Part shown: positions 30,613 to 39,229 of the stretch, one piece after another
How positions within the stretch are numbered: position 1 is the stretch's first letter
Layout: each line of letters opens with the position of its first letter
Source of the DNA: Bacteroidales bacterium
Lineage (GTDB): Bacteria > Bacteroidota > Bacteroidia > Bacteroidales > UBA932
Assembly (NCBI GenBank): GCA_017529425.1
Contig: JAFXNQ010000011.1
Location: 1 to 56,214, forward strand
Direction: 5' to 3'
DNA length: 56,214 nucleotides
The notes under the pieces: generated by a model
The model's database searches: none
Told to the model about the DNA's origin: nothing
The model's input: only the letters and a program-made list of their open reading frames with translations
Program-made: the position numbers and the translations under genes

Positions 30613-31881
30613 TTATTGATTCTGTTGATCATTCTTCTTTACACTTCGCTTGATTAAAATAAGGAATACCACACTGGCAAGGGCGGTGAGACTTGTCACC
30701 TGCAATATCAGGCGCATATCTACCCCCTTGTCGCGCAGGATGCCTATCACGTAAACGCCCAGGCCGCCAATCACCGTGGTGAACATATTCATCATACCGT
30801 ATGCGGTGGCGCGATAACGCTTGTCCGTGGTGGCCACAATAATCGGCATCAGGTTGGTATCCACAAACATACGGCTGATTCCATATACCACCATAAAGCC
30901 GACTGCTATACTCAGCAAAGTGGAATAACCTGCAAAAAAAGCGGCGGGCGCAGCGATACATATACCTATGATGGGTATATTGATGCGGGCATATTTGTTT
31001 TTCTTACTCCAGATGTCGGCAATGAAGCCGCCCAGAAGCAGGCCAAGTATCTGCCAGGGATTGAGGAACAGGGTTGCAAGCACACCAGCCTTGGTCTCGG
31101 GCAGGTTGAATGTCTCCTGATAGTATGTCGGCAGCCAGGAGCCTTCCACCTGTGCCAGGATACCCACGATTCCCCAGAATATCGAGAGGAAAATGAATGA
31201 CGGATTTGTAAAGAGGTGTTTGAACGCCTCGCCAAAGGATGCCTTCTTTTCTTTTGGCGTCTCTACAGCCTCGACCATCTTGGGTTCCTTGGGAGCCTCT
31301 TTAAGGGTAAAGAAGGCAAAGACGGTATAAATCACACCGACTATTCCAAACAGGGAGAATGCATAGCTCCAATCCTGGTGCGTGGAGGCCAGTTGCGACC
31401 CTAGGAAACCGAGGCTGCCGCCCAGCACCAGACCCGACATATGGAAGCCCGTCGCCCTTGACTGCGTCCGGCCCTTGTGATAATCCATTATGAGCGCCAG
31501 CGCAGCGGGGAGATAGCAGGCTTCGCTGATACCAAGTGCGATACGGCAGGCGAGCAGCTGTTCATAATTGACCGCACGCGACGTGAGCCATGTAATTACA
31601 GACCAGGACAGAAGGCTGATGATAATCACCTTGACGCGGCTGAACTTATCTGCCAGATAGCCCGCAATGGGGTTGGTGATACCGTACGCCCACAGAAGCG
31701 ACGAGAACAGGAGTCCGTACTGCTGGTCTGTCATTGGAATCGCCGCCCTGATGGAGAGGCGCATCGTCGCCACCATAGAGCGGTCCAACTGGTTTAATGC
31801 GGCTGCGATAAAGAGGATGGCAACAACAAACCAGGCATAGCCGGTAGGTTTTTGCTGCAGGTTGGGGTTGGTTTTCTCCAT
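30613..31881 (-). CDS. MFS transporter (anion/cation symporter-like)
   Basis: A 422-residue inner-membrane transporter with twelve predicted helices in two halves. The loop motif GYLADKFSRVKVII follows helix 2, and RIALGISEACYLPAALALI recalls the ACS (hexuronate/organic anion) branch. It is the first gene of the operon and should import the substrate. No outer-membrane SusC/D pair accompanies it, so the substrate is probably small enough for porins or is released by another locus. Confidence 0.82.
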   Translation of the reverse strand: MEKTNPNLQQKPTGYAWFVVAILFIAAALNQLDRSMVATMRLSIRAAIPMTDQQYGLLFSSLLWAYGITNPIAGYLADKFSRVKVIIISLLSWSVITWLTSRAVNYEQLLACRIALGISEACYLPAALALIMDYHKGRTQSRATGFHMSGLVLGGSLGFLGSQLASTHQDWSYAFSLFGIVGVIYTVFAFFTLKEAPKEPKMVEAVETPKEKKASFGEAFKHLFTNPSFIFLSIFWGIVGILAQVEGSWLPTYYQETFNLPETKAGVLATLFLNPWQILGLLLGGFIADIWSKKNKYARINIPIIGICIAAPAAFFAGYSTLLSIAVGFMVVYGISRMFVDTNLMPIIVATTDKRYRATAYGMMNMFTTVIGGLGVYVIGILRDKGVDMRLILQVTSLTALASVVFLILIKRSVKKNDQQNQ

Positions 31882-31918
31882 AAGGGATCGGGTTTCACAC
31901 TGTTGCGGATTCGAACCC

Positions 31919-31926
31919 CAAAGATA
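31919..31926 (-). promoter_or_regulatory. -7 element of the catabolic operon
   Basis: TATCTTTG on the minus strand, 38 bp upstream of the MFS start codon and downstream of the TonB receptor stop. It suggests that the operon is transcribed independently of the TPP riboswitch. No TTG at the expected distance is visible, so the -33 half is unsupported. Confidence 0.4.
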
Positions 31927-31943
31927 ATCAAAATCCTATTTCG

Positions 31944-34061
31944 TTATAACTTGACGCTCAATTTAACCATGCCGTTGAAAGGGGCTGCAGGGAAATATCC
32001 GCACTCGTCCCATTCGTAGTCGTACCAGGCATCGGCTACATACTTTGCATTCAGCAGGTTGTTTGCGAATGCAGCAATCTTGATCTTTCCAAAATCATAA
32101 CTGATCGCCATATTCAAAACGTTATAAGCCGGCAGCTTATGTTCCGGATTTGAGCTGTTGTCAAAATACTGGCTCCCGACCACCTTGTCGGTGAGAGTTA
32201 AGTTCAACCGGTTTGTGGCGTCCCAGGAGGCAGAGAAAGCACCGACATAGCCGGGAGAAAGCATCAGGTCGGTCAAGGCGCCATCCCCGTTCACTATCTT
32301 GTTCAGACTGAAGGTAGAATTGGCATCGAAGCGGAGTGATTTCAGCGCCTGCCATCCTGCAGAAACCTCCACACCGCGGCGGTAACTCTGTGCGATATTG
32401 TCCTTTATCATATAACCGTCCTCGGATAGCTTGCCGGTAGCCACCAACTGGTCTTTGTATTCCATCAGGTAGCAGTTGACGGCAAATGCTAAACGTTCTG
32501 CATTAAAACGATAGCCGAATTCATAATCTAAAAGGCGCTCGGGCCGCACCTCTCTCCCTGACACAATCGCATCTTTGAGATCGCTGCGACAGGGCTCTTT
32601 GTGCGCAAGAGCCGCCGATGCATATACATTGCCATGCGCGCCCGTACGCAACGTCACGCCCGCCTTGCCATTGAAGAAATCGTACGGATGATCGCTATCC
32701 AACTGGTAATAATCGTCTTCCATACCGGAAAGGCGGTAGCGGATGCGGCGCCACTGGGCATCTGTGTAAATATTGAGGCCGCCGTCCATCAGGTACAGGG
32801 CACCTTTGACATAAGCGGAGAGGTCTTTCTTGAGGCCGTTGTTGTCGTAGTAATGGCGCTTTGTATCCACTTCCGGCATAGTCTCCACCCACTTGAGGGT
32901 TCCAAAATGGTCGCCGTCGTAGAGAGAGTAGTTGACACCGGCCTGCGCCATTCCCCGCCAGGTCTCGTACTTGAGATTCAGGTTCCCTGCATAGAAGTTG
33001 TTGGCCATCTGCTTCATCCGCACCAGATTACTGCGGGTGTCGGTGTCATAGCCGTATTTCTTGAGTTTGGCGCTCTCCTTGAACTGCTCGTACCAGCCGT
33101 CGCCACGGGTATAATTGAGTGTCGCGCTGCCGTAGAGATTCTCTGCCAGGCAAAGGGAATAGATCCCCTGCACGATATGCTGCATATAATTGTCGGTCTC
33201 GTTGTCGTAGTAGCAGACATTGCCGTCTGCATCGTGATACTCTCCCGCGGGATTGTAACGGCGGTCAGACTCCATCTGCTCTTTGCTGATGCCGTTCCAG
33301 GTGATGCCGGTGCGCTGGCGGCCGTGGATATATATCAACTTTGCGCTGCTGCGGCTGCCGTACCAGCTTCCCGCCACGTTCACCGAATGGAGCCGGGCGA
33401 AGGCATTGCGTATATAACCCTCCGTGCGGTTGTAATTGTATCCTAAATCCAGGCTGAAGCCGTGGCGGCTGCGGCCGGTACCGGCACGGACACCGGCCAT
33501 AGCGGTATAAAATGAACCGCCGCAAAGGTCAAACTCTGCATAAGGCTTAGTCTGCGGGATGGCGGTCTGCAGGTTGAGACTGCTGCCAAAGGCTCCCACG
33601 CCGTTGGTGGAACCACCCACACCGCGCTGCAACTGAGCTGACTCCAGCATTGATGAGAGCGATGGCAGGTTGACCCAGAACACCTCCTGCGACTCGGCAT
33701 CGTTATAGGTAATACCGTTCAAGGTTACATTCATACGAGTCGGGTCGCTGCCGCGGACGCGGACCTTGGAATAGCCAAGGCCGGTACCGCCCTCATTCAT
33801 GCTCACCACAGAGGGCTGGAGGTTGAGCATCATCACCAGGGAAGAGGATGGATTCTGCACACCCAGCTGCCTTTTGTCCATCTCACTGAACGCCACCGGA
33901 CTCTTTGCATCCACGCGCGAAGCGCTAACCACGATGCTGTCCAGCGCACTGTGAAGCTGCTTGTCTTTTACAGAAAAAATGTCGGAGTCATCAAGATTCT
34001 GCGCCATAAGGCCGGCGCACAGCGGCAGAAGCGCCGCAAGAGCCATCAAATGCTTTTTCAT
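31944..34061 (-). CDS. TonB-dependent outer-membrane receptor, probably for thiamine
   Basis: A 705-residue receptor with a signal peptide cleaved at LMA-QNLDD. A plug domain covers about 40-150 (SIVVSASRVDAKSP, then VRGSDPTRMNVTLNGITYN), and a 22-strand barrel ends in FNGMVKLSVKL. There is no N-terminal carboxypeptidase-like domain and no SusD partner, as for vitamin and siderophore receptors rather than glycan receptors. A TPP riboswitch stands directly upstream, which in Bacteroidales marks the thiamine outer-membrane transporter. Substrate is therefore inferred from regulation. Confidence 0.88.
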   Translation of the reverse strand: MKKHLMALAALLPLCAGLMAQNLDDSDIFSVKDKQLHSALDSIVVSASRVDAKSPVAFSEMDKRQLGVQNPSSSLVMMLNLQPSVVSMNEGGTGLGYSKVRVRGSDPTRMNVTLNGITYNDAESQEVFWVNLPSLSSMLESAQLQRGVGGSTNGVGAFGSSLNLQTAIPQTKPYAEFDLCGGSFYTAMAGVRAGTGRSRHGFSLDLGYNYNRTEGYIRNAFARLHSVNVAGSWYGSRSSAKLIYIHGRQRTGITWNGISKEQMESDRRYNPAGEYHDADGNVCYYDNETDNYMQHIVQGIYSLCLAENLYGSATLNYTRGDGWYEQFKESAKLKKYGYDTDTRSNLVRMKQMANNFYAGNLNLKYETWRGMAQAGVNYSLYDGDHFGTLKWVETMPEVDTKRHYYDNNGLKKDLSAYVKGALYLMDGGLNIYTDAQWRRIRYRLSGMEDDYYQLDSDHPYDFFNGKAGVTLRTGAHGNVYASAALAHKEPCRSDLKDAIVSGREVRPERLLDYEFGYRFNAERLAFAVNCYLMEYKDQLVATGKLSEDGYMIKDNIAQSYRRGVEVSAGWQALKSLRFDANSTFSLNKIVNGDGALTDLMLSPGYVGAFSASWDATNRLNLTLTDKVVGSQYFDNSSNPEHKLPAYNVLNMAISYDFGKIKIAAFANNLLNAKYVADAWYDYEWDECGYFPAAPFNGMVKLSVKL

Positions 34062-34063
34062 AA

Positions 34064-34150
34064 TGTTTCCTTTACGCGGGTCCTAACCCGATCAAGTTCT
34101 TTGGGTATCATCTCAGCTTCGCGCCAAAAGTGCGCGACGCACCCCATTGT
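34064..34150 (-). promoter_or_regulatory. TPP riboswitch (THI box)
   Basis: The minus strand carries the THI-box parts in order: GGGGTGC at the 5' side (34146-34140), CTGAGATGATACCC in the middle (pyrimidine-sensor helix; family consensus CTGAGAnnnTACCC), and ACTTGATCGGGTTAGGACC followed by GCGTAAAGGAAAC at the 3' side (family consensus GAACCTGAT...GCGTAGGGAA). The aptamer ends only a few nt before the receptor ATG, so ligand binding probably hides the ribosome site. Thiamine pyrophosphate should switch the receptor off. Confidence 0.92.
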
Positions 34151-34155
34151 GGCGG

Positions 34156-34187
34156 CAAATGTATATGAAGGAAAGTTGTTTCGCAAA
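34156..34187 (-). promoter_or_regulatory. promoter of the TPP-controlled receptor
   Basis: On the minus strand TTTG (34187-34184), 20 nt, TACATTTG (34163-34156). Transcription would start just upstream of the aptamer, which agrees with the riboswitch assignment. Confidence 0.75.
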
Positions 34188-34206
34188 TAAAAAAGTTCAT
34201 TTTTGC

Positions 34207-34214
34207 TATCTTTG
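34207..34214 (+). promoter_or_regulatory. -7 element for the nitroreductase gene
   Basis: TATCTTTG lies 24 nt before the GTG start at 34239 and back to back with the receptor promoter. No good -33 element is visible at the right distance. Confidence 0.45.
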
Positions 34215-34238
34215 CAAATAAGATAATAGGATAACACT

Positions 34239-34868
34239 GTGGCAGACAACTATATTGAAAGACGGGAACGCGAAATAAACGAGAGGCGGCGTGTCATTAA
34301 ACGCAGCGGCGTTACGCTGGACAGCCTGCTTAAGAAGAACCGCAGCTACCGGGGGTTTGACCAGAGCCGTGTTGTAACAGAGACGGAGCTGAAGCAGATT
34401 GTGCAAACCACTACCCTGGTGGCTTCCGGGATGAACAAACAGCGGTTGAGATTCCATCTGGTGACAAAGCCTGACGCTGGTAAGGTGCTGCCGCACATAA
34501 CCTTGGGCGCAGCCCTCCCGGAAGAGCATCTGCCCCACCCCGGCAGCGAACCGGAAGCATTCATTGTAGTATGCGCCACCGAACCGGAGAACAAGGTTAT
34601 TGACATCGACCTGGGCATAGCCGCCCAAAGCATGCTGCTCAAAGCCACTGAGATGGGGCTCGGCGGGATCTTCATACTGAATTTCCGCTCAGATGCCATA
34701 CTTGAAGCACTCAATTTGCCGTTGTCCCCAATCGCCATAATTGCCATCGGCAAACCGGCTGAGAGAATATTTCTGGTACCTGTCAGCGGGAACAGCAACC
34801 TGAACTACTATCGCAAGGATGGGATTCACTACGTCCCCAAGCTCCAGATAGAAGACATTTTGATATAG
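34239..34868 (+). CDS. nitroreductase-family flavoprotein
   Basis: A 209-residue protein of the NfsA/FRP-like fold. The FMN-contacting start is KNRSYRGFDQS (family: RRSxRxF), with SGMNKQRLRFHLV, the middle DLGIAAQSMLLKATEMGLGG and IAIGKPAER at the end. It would use FMN and NAD(P)H on an unknown substrate. The start is GTG; the first in-frame ATG lies far inside the domain. Two exported-protein genes follow on the same strand after about 50 nt. Confidence 0.85.
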   Translation: MADNYIERREREINERRRVIKRSGVTLDSLLKKNRSYRGFDQSRVVTETELKQIVQTTTLVASGMNKQRLRFHLVTKPDAGKVLPHITLGAALPEEHLPHPGSEPEAFIVVCATEPENKVIDIDLGIAAQSMLLKATEMGLGGIFILNFRSDAILEALNLPLSPIAIIAIGKPAERIFLVPVSGNSNLNYYRKDGIHYVPKLQIEDILI

Positions 34869-34876
34869 ACTACTGT

Positions 34877-34884
34877 TATTTTTG
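34877..34884 (+). promoter_or_regulatory. -7 element for the outer-membrane protein gene
   Basis: TATTTTTG matches TAnnTTTG, 36 nt before the ATG at 34920. A TTG occurs only 14 nt upstream of it, which is too close, so this is a partial match. Confidence 0.35.
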
Positions 34885-34919
34885 CCACCGGACTGCATTT
34901 AATTACCAAAACATTCAAC

Positions 34920-35519
34920 ATGAGAAAAGCTTTATTACTGCTTGGACTGGCCATCCTGTGTGCACTGCCGGCACAAGCCCAGGAGAAAGAGAAAGCAAAG
35001 GATAACAACGAAGTGGCCATATCCATCTCTTTCCCTTATGAGATGGTATATGAAGACATGACCTACGAGAGCGAAATCTGGGACCTCTATTCCGGCTACG
35101 AACCCGGGTTCAGGAACACCCGCTACACCGCCCTGTTTGGCGTAGAGTATCATAGGTTCATCACAAAACGCATCAAACTCGGAGGGATACTCTCTTACTA
35201 CGGAGCGATTGAAGATGCTGTGCAGCCAGTCAGCGATATTGAACTCGGCAAGCACTACCGTAACAATGTCGCCCTGATGGCGCAAGCCCGTTACTGCTAC
35301 CTTCACACCGACAAGTGGCAACTATATTCCGGCGTCGGTCTGGGCGGATCTATGCTGATGGGTACCATGAAGGGGACAAAGCCTACCTTTAAACCATCCC
35401 TGGCGGCCGAAGCAATTATCTTTGGCGCCGAGTTTGGCCCCAAGGTGCCGTTTTACTGGGAGATGGTCGCAGGTAACCGGGCCGTTCTGTTTCGTTTTGG
35501 TTTAGCATATAAATTCTGA
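34920..35519 (+). CDS. outer-membrane beta-barrel protein
   Basis: A 199-residue protein with a signal peptide (cleavage at AQA-QEKEK) and alternating amphipathic strands ending in the aromatic terminal strand RFGLAYKF, the usual BAM signal. The size fits an eight-stranded barrel of the OmpA/porin_OMP_beta-brl type. No binding or enzymatic motif is seen. The next gene, a lipoprotein, begins 4 nt later, so the two may form a surface pair. Confidence 0.75.
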   Translation: MRKALLLLGLAILCALPAQAQEKEKAKDNNEVAISISFPYEMVYEDMTYESEIWDLYSGYEPGFRNTRYTALFGVEYHRFITKRIKLGGILSYYGAIEDAVQPVSDIELGKHYRNNVALMAQARYCYLHTDKWQLYSGVGLGGSMLMGTMKGTKPTFKPSLAAEAIIFGAEFGPKVPFYWEMVAGNRAVLFRFGLAYKF

Positions 35520-35523
35520 TATC

Positions 35524-36186
35524 ATGAGAAAGATTGCCTTTATAATACTTATTCTCGCACTCGCCTCCTGTGGAAAAATCGATTACTACGGTGGCAGTGA
35601 AGAACGCGGAACCTCCATAGCAGAGAGTTATCTGATAATAATGTCCACCGATTTGCTGCCGGACTATCTTATCGCACTCGAATCATCGCTGTCATATGAT
35701 ACCTACGGCTATTACCTCAACGCATCGGGACAGTCTGATTATGAGACGGGCGGCAAGAGCATCCGTGTTCCCGGCAACCAATGGACAGTCAGTTCCAAAC
35801 ATAAGGTGAGCGGACTGAGCATCACTTGCAAGGGGAACAACACCTGGGAACTTAACCGCGAGGGACCCTACAAGTTTTTCAACAACGAGAAGGACGACGG
35901 ATACACAACCTCATGCAAAATGACAGCCCAAATCATAAAAGAAGTGGCGGCCGGACATTACAACTGGAAAGTTACCTTCACAGGCGGGAGAGAAGAGCGG
36001 GAAGGGTATTCCTGCACCTTTGAATCATCCCCTTCGCTGGAATATACCTGCACCTATGAAAAATCGTATGCATGGGACTACTGCAATGGCAGCGCCACCA
36101 TCGTTGTAAGCAGGAACGGAGAGAAAGTGGATATGGCCCGCATGGACTATACCGGCAAAACCACCCGCTTTTTCAGAGGCTTATAA
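35524..36186 (+). CDS. lipoprotein of unknown function
   Basis: A 220-residue protein with a short lipoprotein signal (MRKIAFIILILALASC, lipid on Cys16) and a beta-rich Tyr/Thr/Gly-containing body. No family is recognised. It is translationally close to the barrel gene and ends a few nt before the convergent operon at 36193; I see no terminator between them. Confidence 0.7.
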   Translation: MRKIAFIILILALASCGKIDYYGGSEERGTSIAESYLIIMSTDLLPDYLIALESSLSYDTYGYYLNASGQSDYETGGKSIRVPGNQWTVSSKHKVSGLSITCKGNNTWELNREGPYKFFNNEKDDGYTTSCKMTAQIIKEVAAGHYNWKVTFTGGREEREGYSCTFESSPSLEYTCTYEKSYAWDYCNGSATIVVSRNGEKVDMARMDYTGKTTRFFRGL

Positions 36187-36192
36187 TCAGAC

Positions 36193-37410
36193 TCAATACT
36201 TGAATACCAGCATATCGCCTTCGTCAATCACGAAGGCGTTTTTGCCTTTGCCCCACTCTGTGACAACTCCGTTACGGTCGATTGTGCTGCAGGCGGCTGC
36301 AAATTCTACCGATGCCCTGCACTTCTGGGTCCAGCTGGAGTTTACCACCACGATGTAACGATTAGCTCCGTTCTCTATGAACGATACCAGAGCGGTGATA
36401 TCAGTATCGAGCGAAGCTATTGCAGCCGGAAGATCCTCATCCAGCAACGGCAGGCAGGCGAAGGGGGTCAGATGGGTGAAGCGGGTCTTTACAACCTCAC
36501 CGCCGGCAAAGACTCCCTCGCGGTTCTTCATCTCCAGATTGGCCTCCTTGAGAAGGTCGTATGCATCTGTCCAGGCCTCTCTCATCATTGGCGACCACGA
36601 TGTGCCGCCAAAGTCACGGATAGTGAAATACTGCATCACCTTTGCACCATAGGCAAGGTGAGTATTCACTGTGAGGCGGATATTCTCCAAAGTGGGTTTT
36701 GCGTGCATATTGTTGGGGCCCTCGCGGTCTATCCAGCAGCTGGCGGCAAAGCCCCAGAAAGGAATCCCATACTTGCGGCAAGTGGCCAGTACCGCTTCGT
36801 TGCACATATACCACCAGTTGAGCACGCCATAGTCCATAGTGGGATAGCAGTCGTAAGAAAGGATACTGAGTCCGCAGTCCCGCGCATAGGTATCCACATA
36901 GTCACGGTAGAAATCGGTTCCGAGGGCACGTATCGAGCCTAAGGGGTTGAGGTTGATGTAAACCGGATGATCGGGGTCGAGGGCTTCGATATGCTCCTTT
37001 ATCGCCTTCAGGCCGGGGATACGGTTGATGTTGGGTTCGTCGCAGATATGCCAGCCGAACAGGGCGGGATGCGAACGGAAACGCAGCACCAGAGAGTCAA
37101 CCCTGTCCAGATCCACATCATCTAAGCTGCGATGGTCAGTATATGGCGCCAGTACCGCGAGAATCTTGATCCCTGCCTCTGCCGCAAGGTCAAACTGCAA
37201 GGCTGCGGTGCTCTGGTCCATCTCCAGGGTGAGCATATCCAACCCCGCTTCTGCAAGTTTCTGGAAATTGGCTGCTGTGGCGGCACCATCCCTGAAGCCG
37301 AGATAGCCCAAAGCCAGGATATGCTGCGGATCTTCTGTCACAGGACGCGCTAATGCAATCTGGCGGAATGCCGACAATAATACAAAAACCGATATAACAA
37401 TCTTTCTCAT
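36193..37410 (-). CDS. glycosidase-like TIM-barrel protein, paralogue 1 (short form)
   Basis: A 405-residue exported protein, signal peptide without lipobox (ends near ALA-RPV). It has the TIM-barrel and C-terminal sandwich of the other four paralogues: HICDEPN with Asp124-Glu125, PVYINLNP, ILSYDCYP, FWGFAASCW and an ending in GDMLVFKY. It lacks the Ig-like domain that the others carry in front. The DEP Glu and the Asp of SxDxYP are candidate acid/base and nucleophile of a clan-A type glycosidase. I cannot assign a CAZy family. It is the last gene of the operon. Confidence 0.65.
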   Translation of the reverse strand: MRKIVISVFVLLSAFRQIALARPVTEDPQHILALGYLGFRDGAATAANFQKLAEAGLDMLTLEMDQSTAALQFDLAAEAGIKILAVLAPYTDHRSLDDVDLDRVDSLVLRFRSHPALFGWHICDEPNINRIPGLKAIKEHIEALDPDHPVYINLNPLGSIRALGTDFYRDYVDTYARDCGLSILSYDCYPTMDYGVLNWWYMCNEAVLATCRKYGIPFWGFAASCWIDREGPNNMHAKPTLENIRLTVNTHLAYGAKVMQYFTIRDFGGTSWSPMMREAWTDAYDLLKEANLEMKNREGVFAGGEVVKTRFTHLTPFACLPLLDEDLPAAIASLDTDITALVSFIENGANRYIVVVNSSWTQKCRASVEFAAACSTIDRNGVVTEWGKGKNAFVIDEGDMLVFKY

Positions 37411-37415
37411 ATTTA

Positions 37416-38117
37416 TTACTGTTTCTTTTCAAAATGTTGCCAGTCCCGGGCGCTGCGCCAGCTGCCGCCCCAACTCCAGCCCCGGCTGGTGAAGGCGGCG
37501 TGGCAGGCATCACCCCTGCGGATATAGTACGGACACTTCCGGGTCCGGTCGGCGTAAACCGCCCCCGAAGCGGGCTCTATGCGTTCTCCCCGCACGTATG
37601 GGTTATACAGCGGATTGATATCCACCGCCAGCCCAAGCGCATGATTGGAGAGCCTGCCTCCGGCAGCTATCGGGCGGAAGTTGAAGCAGGAGGTGTTGTT
37701 TGCTTCCATCGAGCGGAGGTCATCTCCGCCAAATTCATCCACCAGACAGATTTTCTCTATCGGATAGCCGGCATCGAAGAGTTCCCGGAAAATATCGAGC
37801 AGTTCGTCTGCTACCGACGCTGCGCAAATCATCTCCCCCACCTGGGCATGTCCTCCAAAGTTGCGGTGCAGCAGATGGAGGCAGCGCAGGGCAGAACGGG
37901 GAGTAGTGCAGCCACGGCTGTAAGAGACGCCGTCGATACGGGCAAAGAGTTCGTCATCCAGGGGTTCGTCCCAAAAGAAGCACTCCTTCCCCAGCATTGA
38001 CAGTTGCACATCAGACAATATGCTCCCGGCCGGCCATCTGACCTGCGTCTGGCCGGAAGCGAAAAGCGGCGCCATAAGCACCGCAATCGTAGCTGTTATT
38101 GTGCCTGACGGACGCAT
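37416..38117 (-). CDS. M15-family D-Ala peptidase-like protein
   Basis: A 233-residue protein from the ATG at 38117 (a further ATG at 38135 lies deeper inside the previous gene), exported by a signal peptide cleaved near ASG-QTQ. Zinc-site motifs of M15 (VanY/M15C) peptidases are LSNHALGLAVDINPLYNPY (H and D ligands, about 165-180) and a late RDWQHFEK (His ligand). Such enzymes trim D-Ala or L-Ala-D-Glu bonds in peptidoglycan. It overlaps the upstream gene by 22 nt. Its presence in a glycosidase operon suggests cell-wall material as a possible target. Confidence 0.75.
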   Translation of the reverse strand: MRPSGTITATIAVLMAPLFASGQTQVRWPAGSILSDVQLSMLGKECFFWDEPLDDELFARIDGVSYSRGCTTPRSALRCLHLLHRNFGGHAQVGEMICAASVADELLDIFRELFDAGYPIEKICLVDEFGGDDLRSMEANNTSCFNFRPIAAGGRLSNHALGLAVDINPLYNPYVRGERIEPASGAVYADRTRKCPYYIRRGDACHAAFTSRGWSWGGSWRSARDWQHFEKKQ

Positions 38118-39217
38118 CTGACGGGATAGCAGCAAGCACGTGTGTCGCCATAGTAATTACGTGCTTCGTGAGTATCCTTGTACACCACGCTGCGGCTGCC
38201 GCCGTCGTCCCAGTAGATGAAGCGGGCGCTGGCAGAGTTCCAGAGAGCAGCACAGGTGCCGACCGGCATATCTGGGCGGTCAATTTTAACGCCGGTGTAG
38301 AAACCGCCCGCGAAGGGGAAGAAACACTTAACACCGTTGTCACCCTTGAAATTGAAGCCGTTCTCCAGGAACTCCATCCTGTCGGCCACCTCAAAATCTA
38401 TGAAAGCGTTGGCGGGAGCAACCACGTAACCCACCGGACAGGGGTCGTAGATTGTCTTGACCATATCAGACAGGGGATGGCAGAACGCGAAGTCGGGGTT
38501 GCCCCAGAGAGCATGGTTGGTCTTGTCTTTATTGGGTGCATACCAGTCAAACGCATCGTACACATCTTTCCATGATACTGGATTCAACGCCTGCTCCGGA
38601 TGTTTAACGGCATAATCGATGGTGCAATCCTTGTTGGTAAACATCCCGCCGGCAATATCTCCGTAGGCGAACGGATCCTTGCGGCCCCACTGATAGTAGA
38701 GGCCATATGTCTGGTCGCCGGCAGCAGGGTCTGCGCTCAGCGCACCGAGATTGCGGTCCATCACCTTCCAGCTGATGCAGTCGCGATTGGTATAGGAGAT
38801 GTCAGAAGGATCGTCTGTGCACCATATATGCCAGCTCCATAACACCTCTCCATTGGAGTCATACACGGCAATCTGGGCATTGCCTTTCTTGTGGTCGGCA
38901 CGGAAATAGACCCTGTGGCCGTCAAATCTGACATCGCTCAGCACATTGTTGTCGTTGAGCAGGACCTTTGCCGATGCAGGGTTGATACCGGCCTTGTCGG
39001 TGTGGAAACCGGCGCCGGGGATGATACCTCTCTGCCCGTTGCCGATGATGGTGGCATCGAAATAATAGAAGCCCGGATTAGGTACCACATAACAGTTGGC
39101 TGTACCGTTCGCGCTCAGGTTGATGGCCGCCGTCATGATGGCGGTATGCTTGCTGGAGCATGACGCTGCCAGCATCAGGGTTGCTATAGAAACAATTACA
39201 AAAACTATCTTTTTCAT
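38096..39217 (-). CDS. lipoprotein with Fibrobacter-major-paralogous-type domain, copy 2
   Basis: A 373-residue lipoprotein (MLAASC, lipid at Cys20). After a short strand region (LSANGTANCYVVPNPGFYYF) comes the domain with SWHIWCTDDPSD, MDRNLGALSADP, TYGLYYQWGRKDPF, YDPCPVGYVVAP and CYPVRCVRQ. This pattern is that of the FISUMP/major paralogous domain of Bacteroidetes and Fibrobacteres surface proteins, of unknown binding role. It corresponds to the C-terminal half of the first operon gene, without the coiled-coil, DUF4988-like and BACON parts. Confidence 0.75.
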   Translation of the reverse strand: MKKIVFVIVSIATLMLAASCSSKHTAIMTAAINLSANGTANCYVVPNPGFYYFDATIIGNGQRGIIPGAGFHTDKAGINPASAKVLLNDNNVLSDVRFDGHRVYFRADHKKGNAQIAVYDSNGEVLWSWHIWCTDDPSDISYTNRDCISWKVMDRNLGALSADPAAGDQTYGLYYQWGRKDPFAYGDIAGGMFTNKDCTIDYAVKHPEQALNPVSWKDVYDAFDWYAPNKDKTNHALWGNPDFAFCHPLSDMVKTIYDPCPVGYVVAPANAFIDFEVADRMEFLENGFNFKGDNGVKCFFPFAGGFYTGVKIDRPDMPVGTCAALWNSASARFIYWDDGGSRSVVYKDTHEARNYYGDTRACCYPVRCVRQAQ

Positions 39218-39229
39218 ATCCGAAAACTA

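Noticed and set aside
31882-31920. tRNA-like TTCGAATCC on the minus strand upstream of the MFS gene
   Set aside because: Only the T-loop-like string is present; the T stem does not pair and no acceptor or anticodon arm can be drawn.
32601-33446. 281-codon + strand frame opposite the TonB receptor gene
   Set aside because: It is a shadow of the receptor coding strand, rich in Val/Ile/Ala repeats without domain character.
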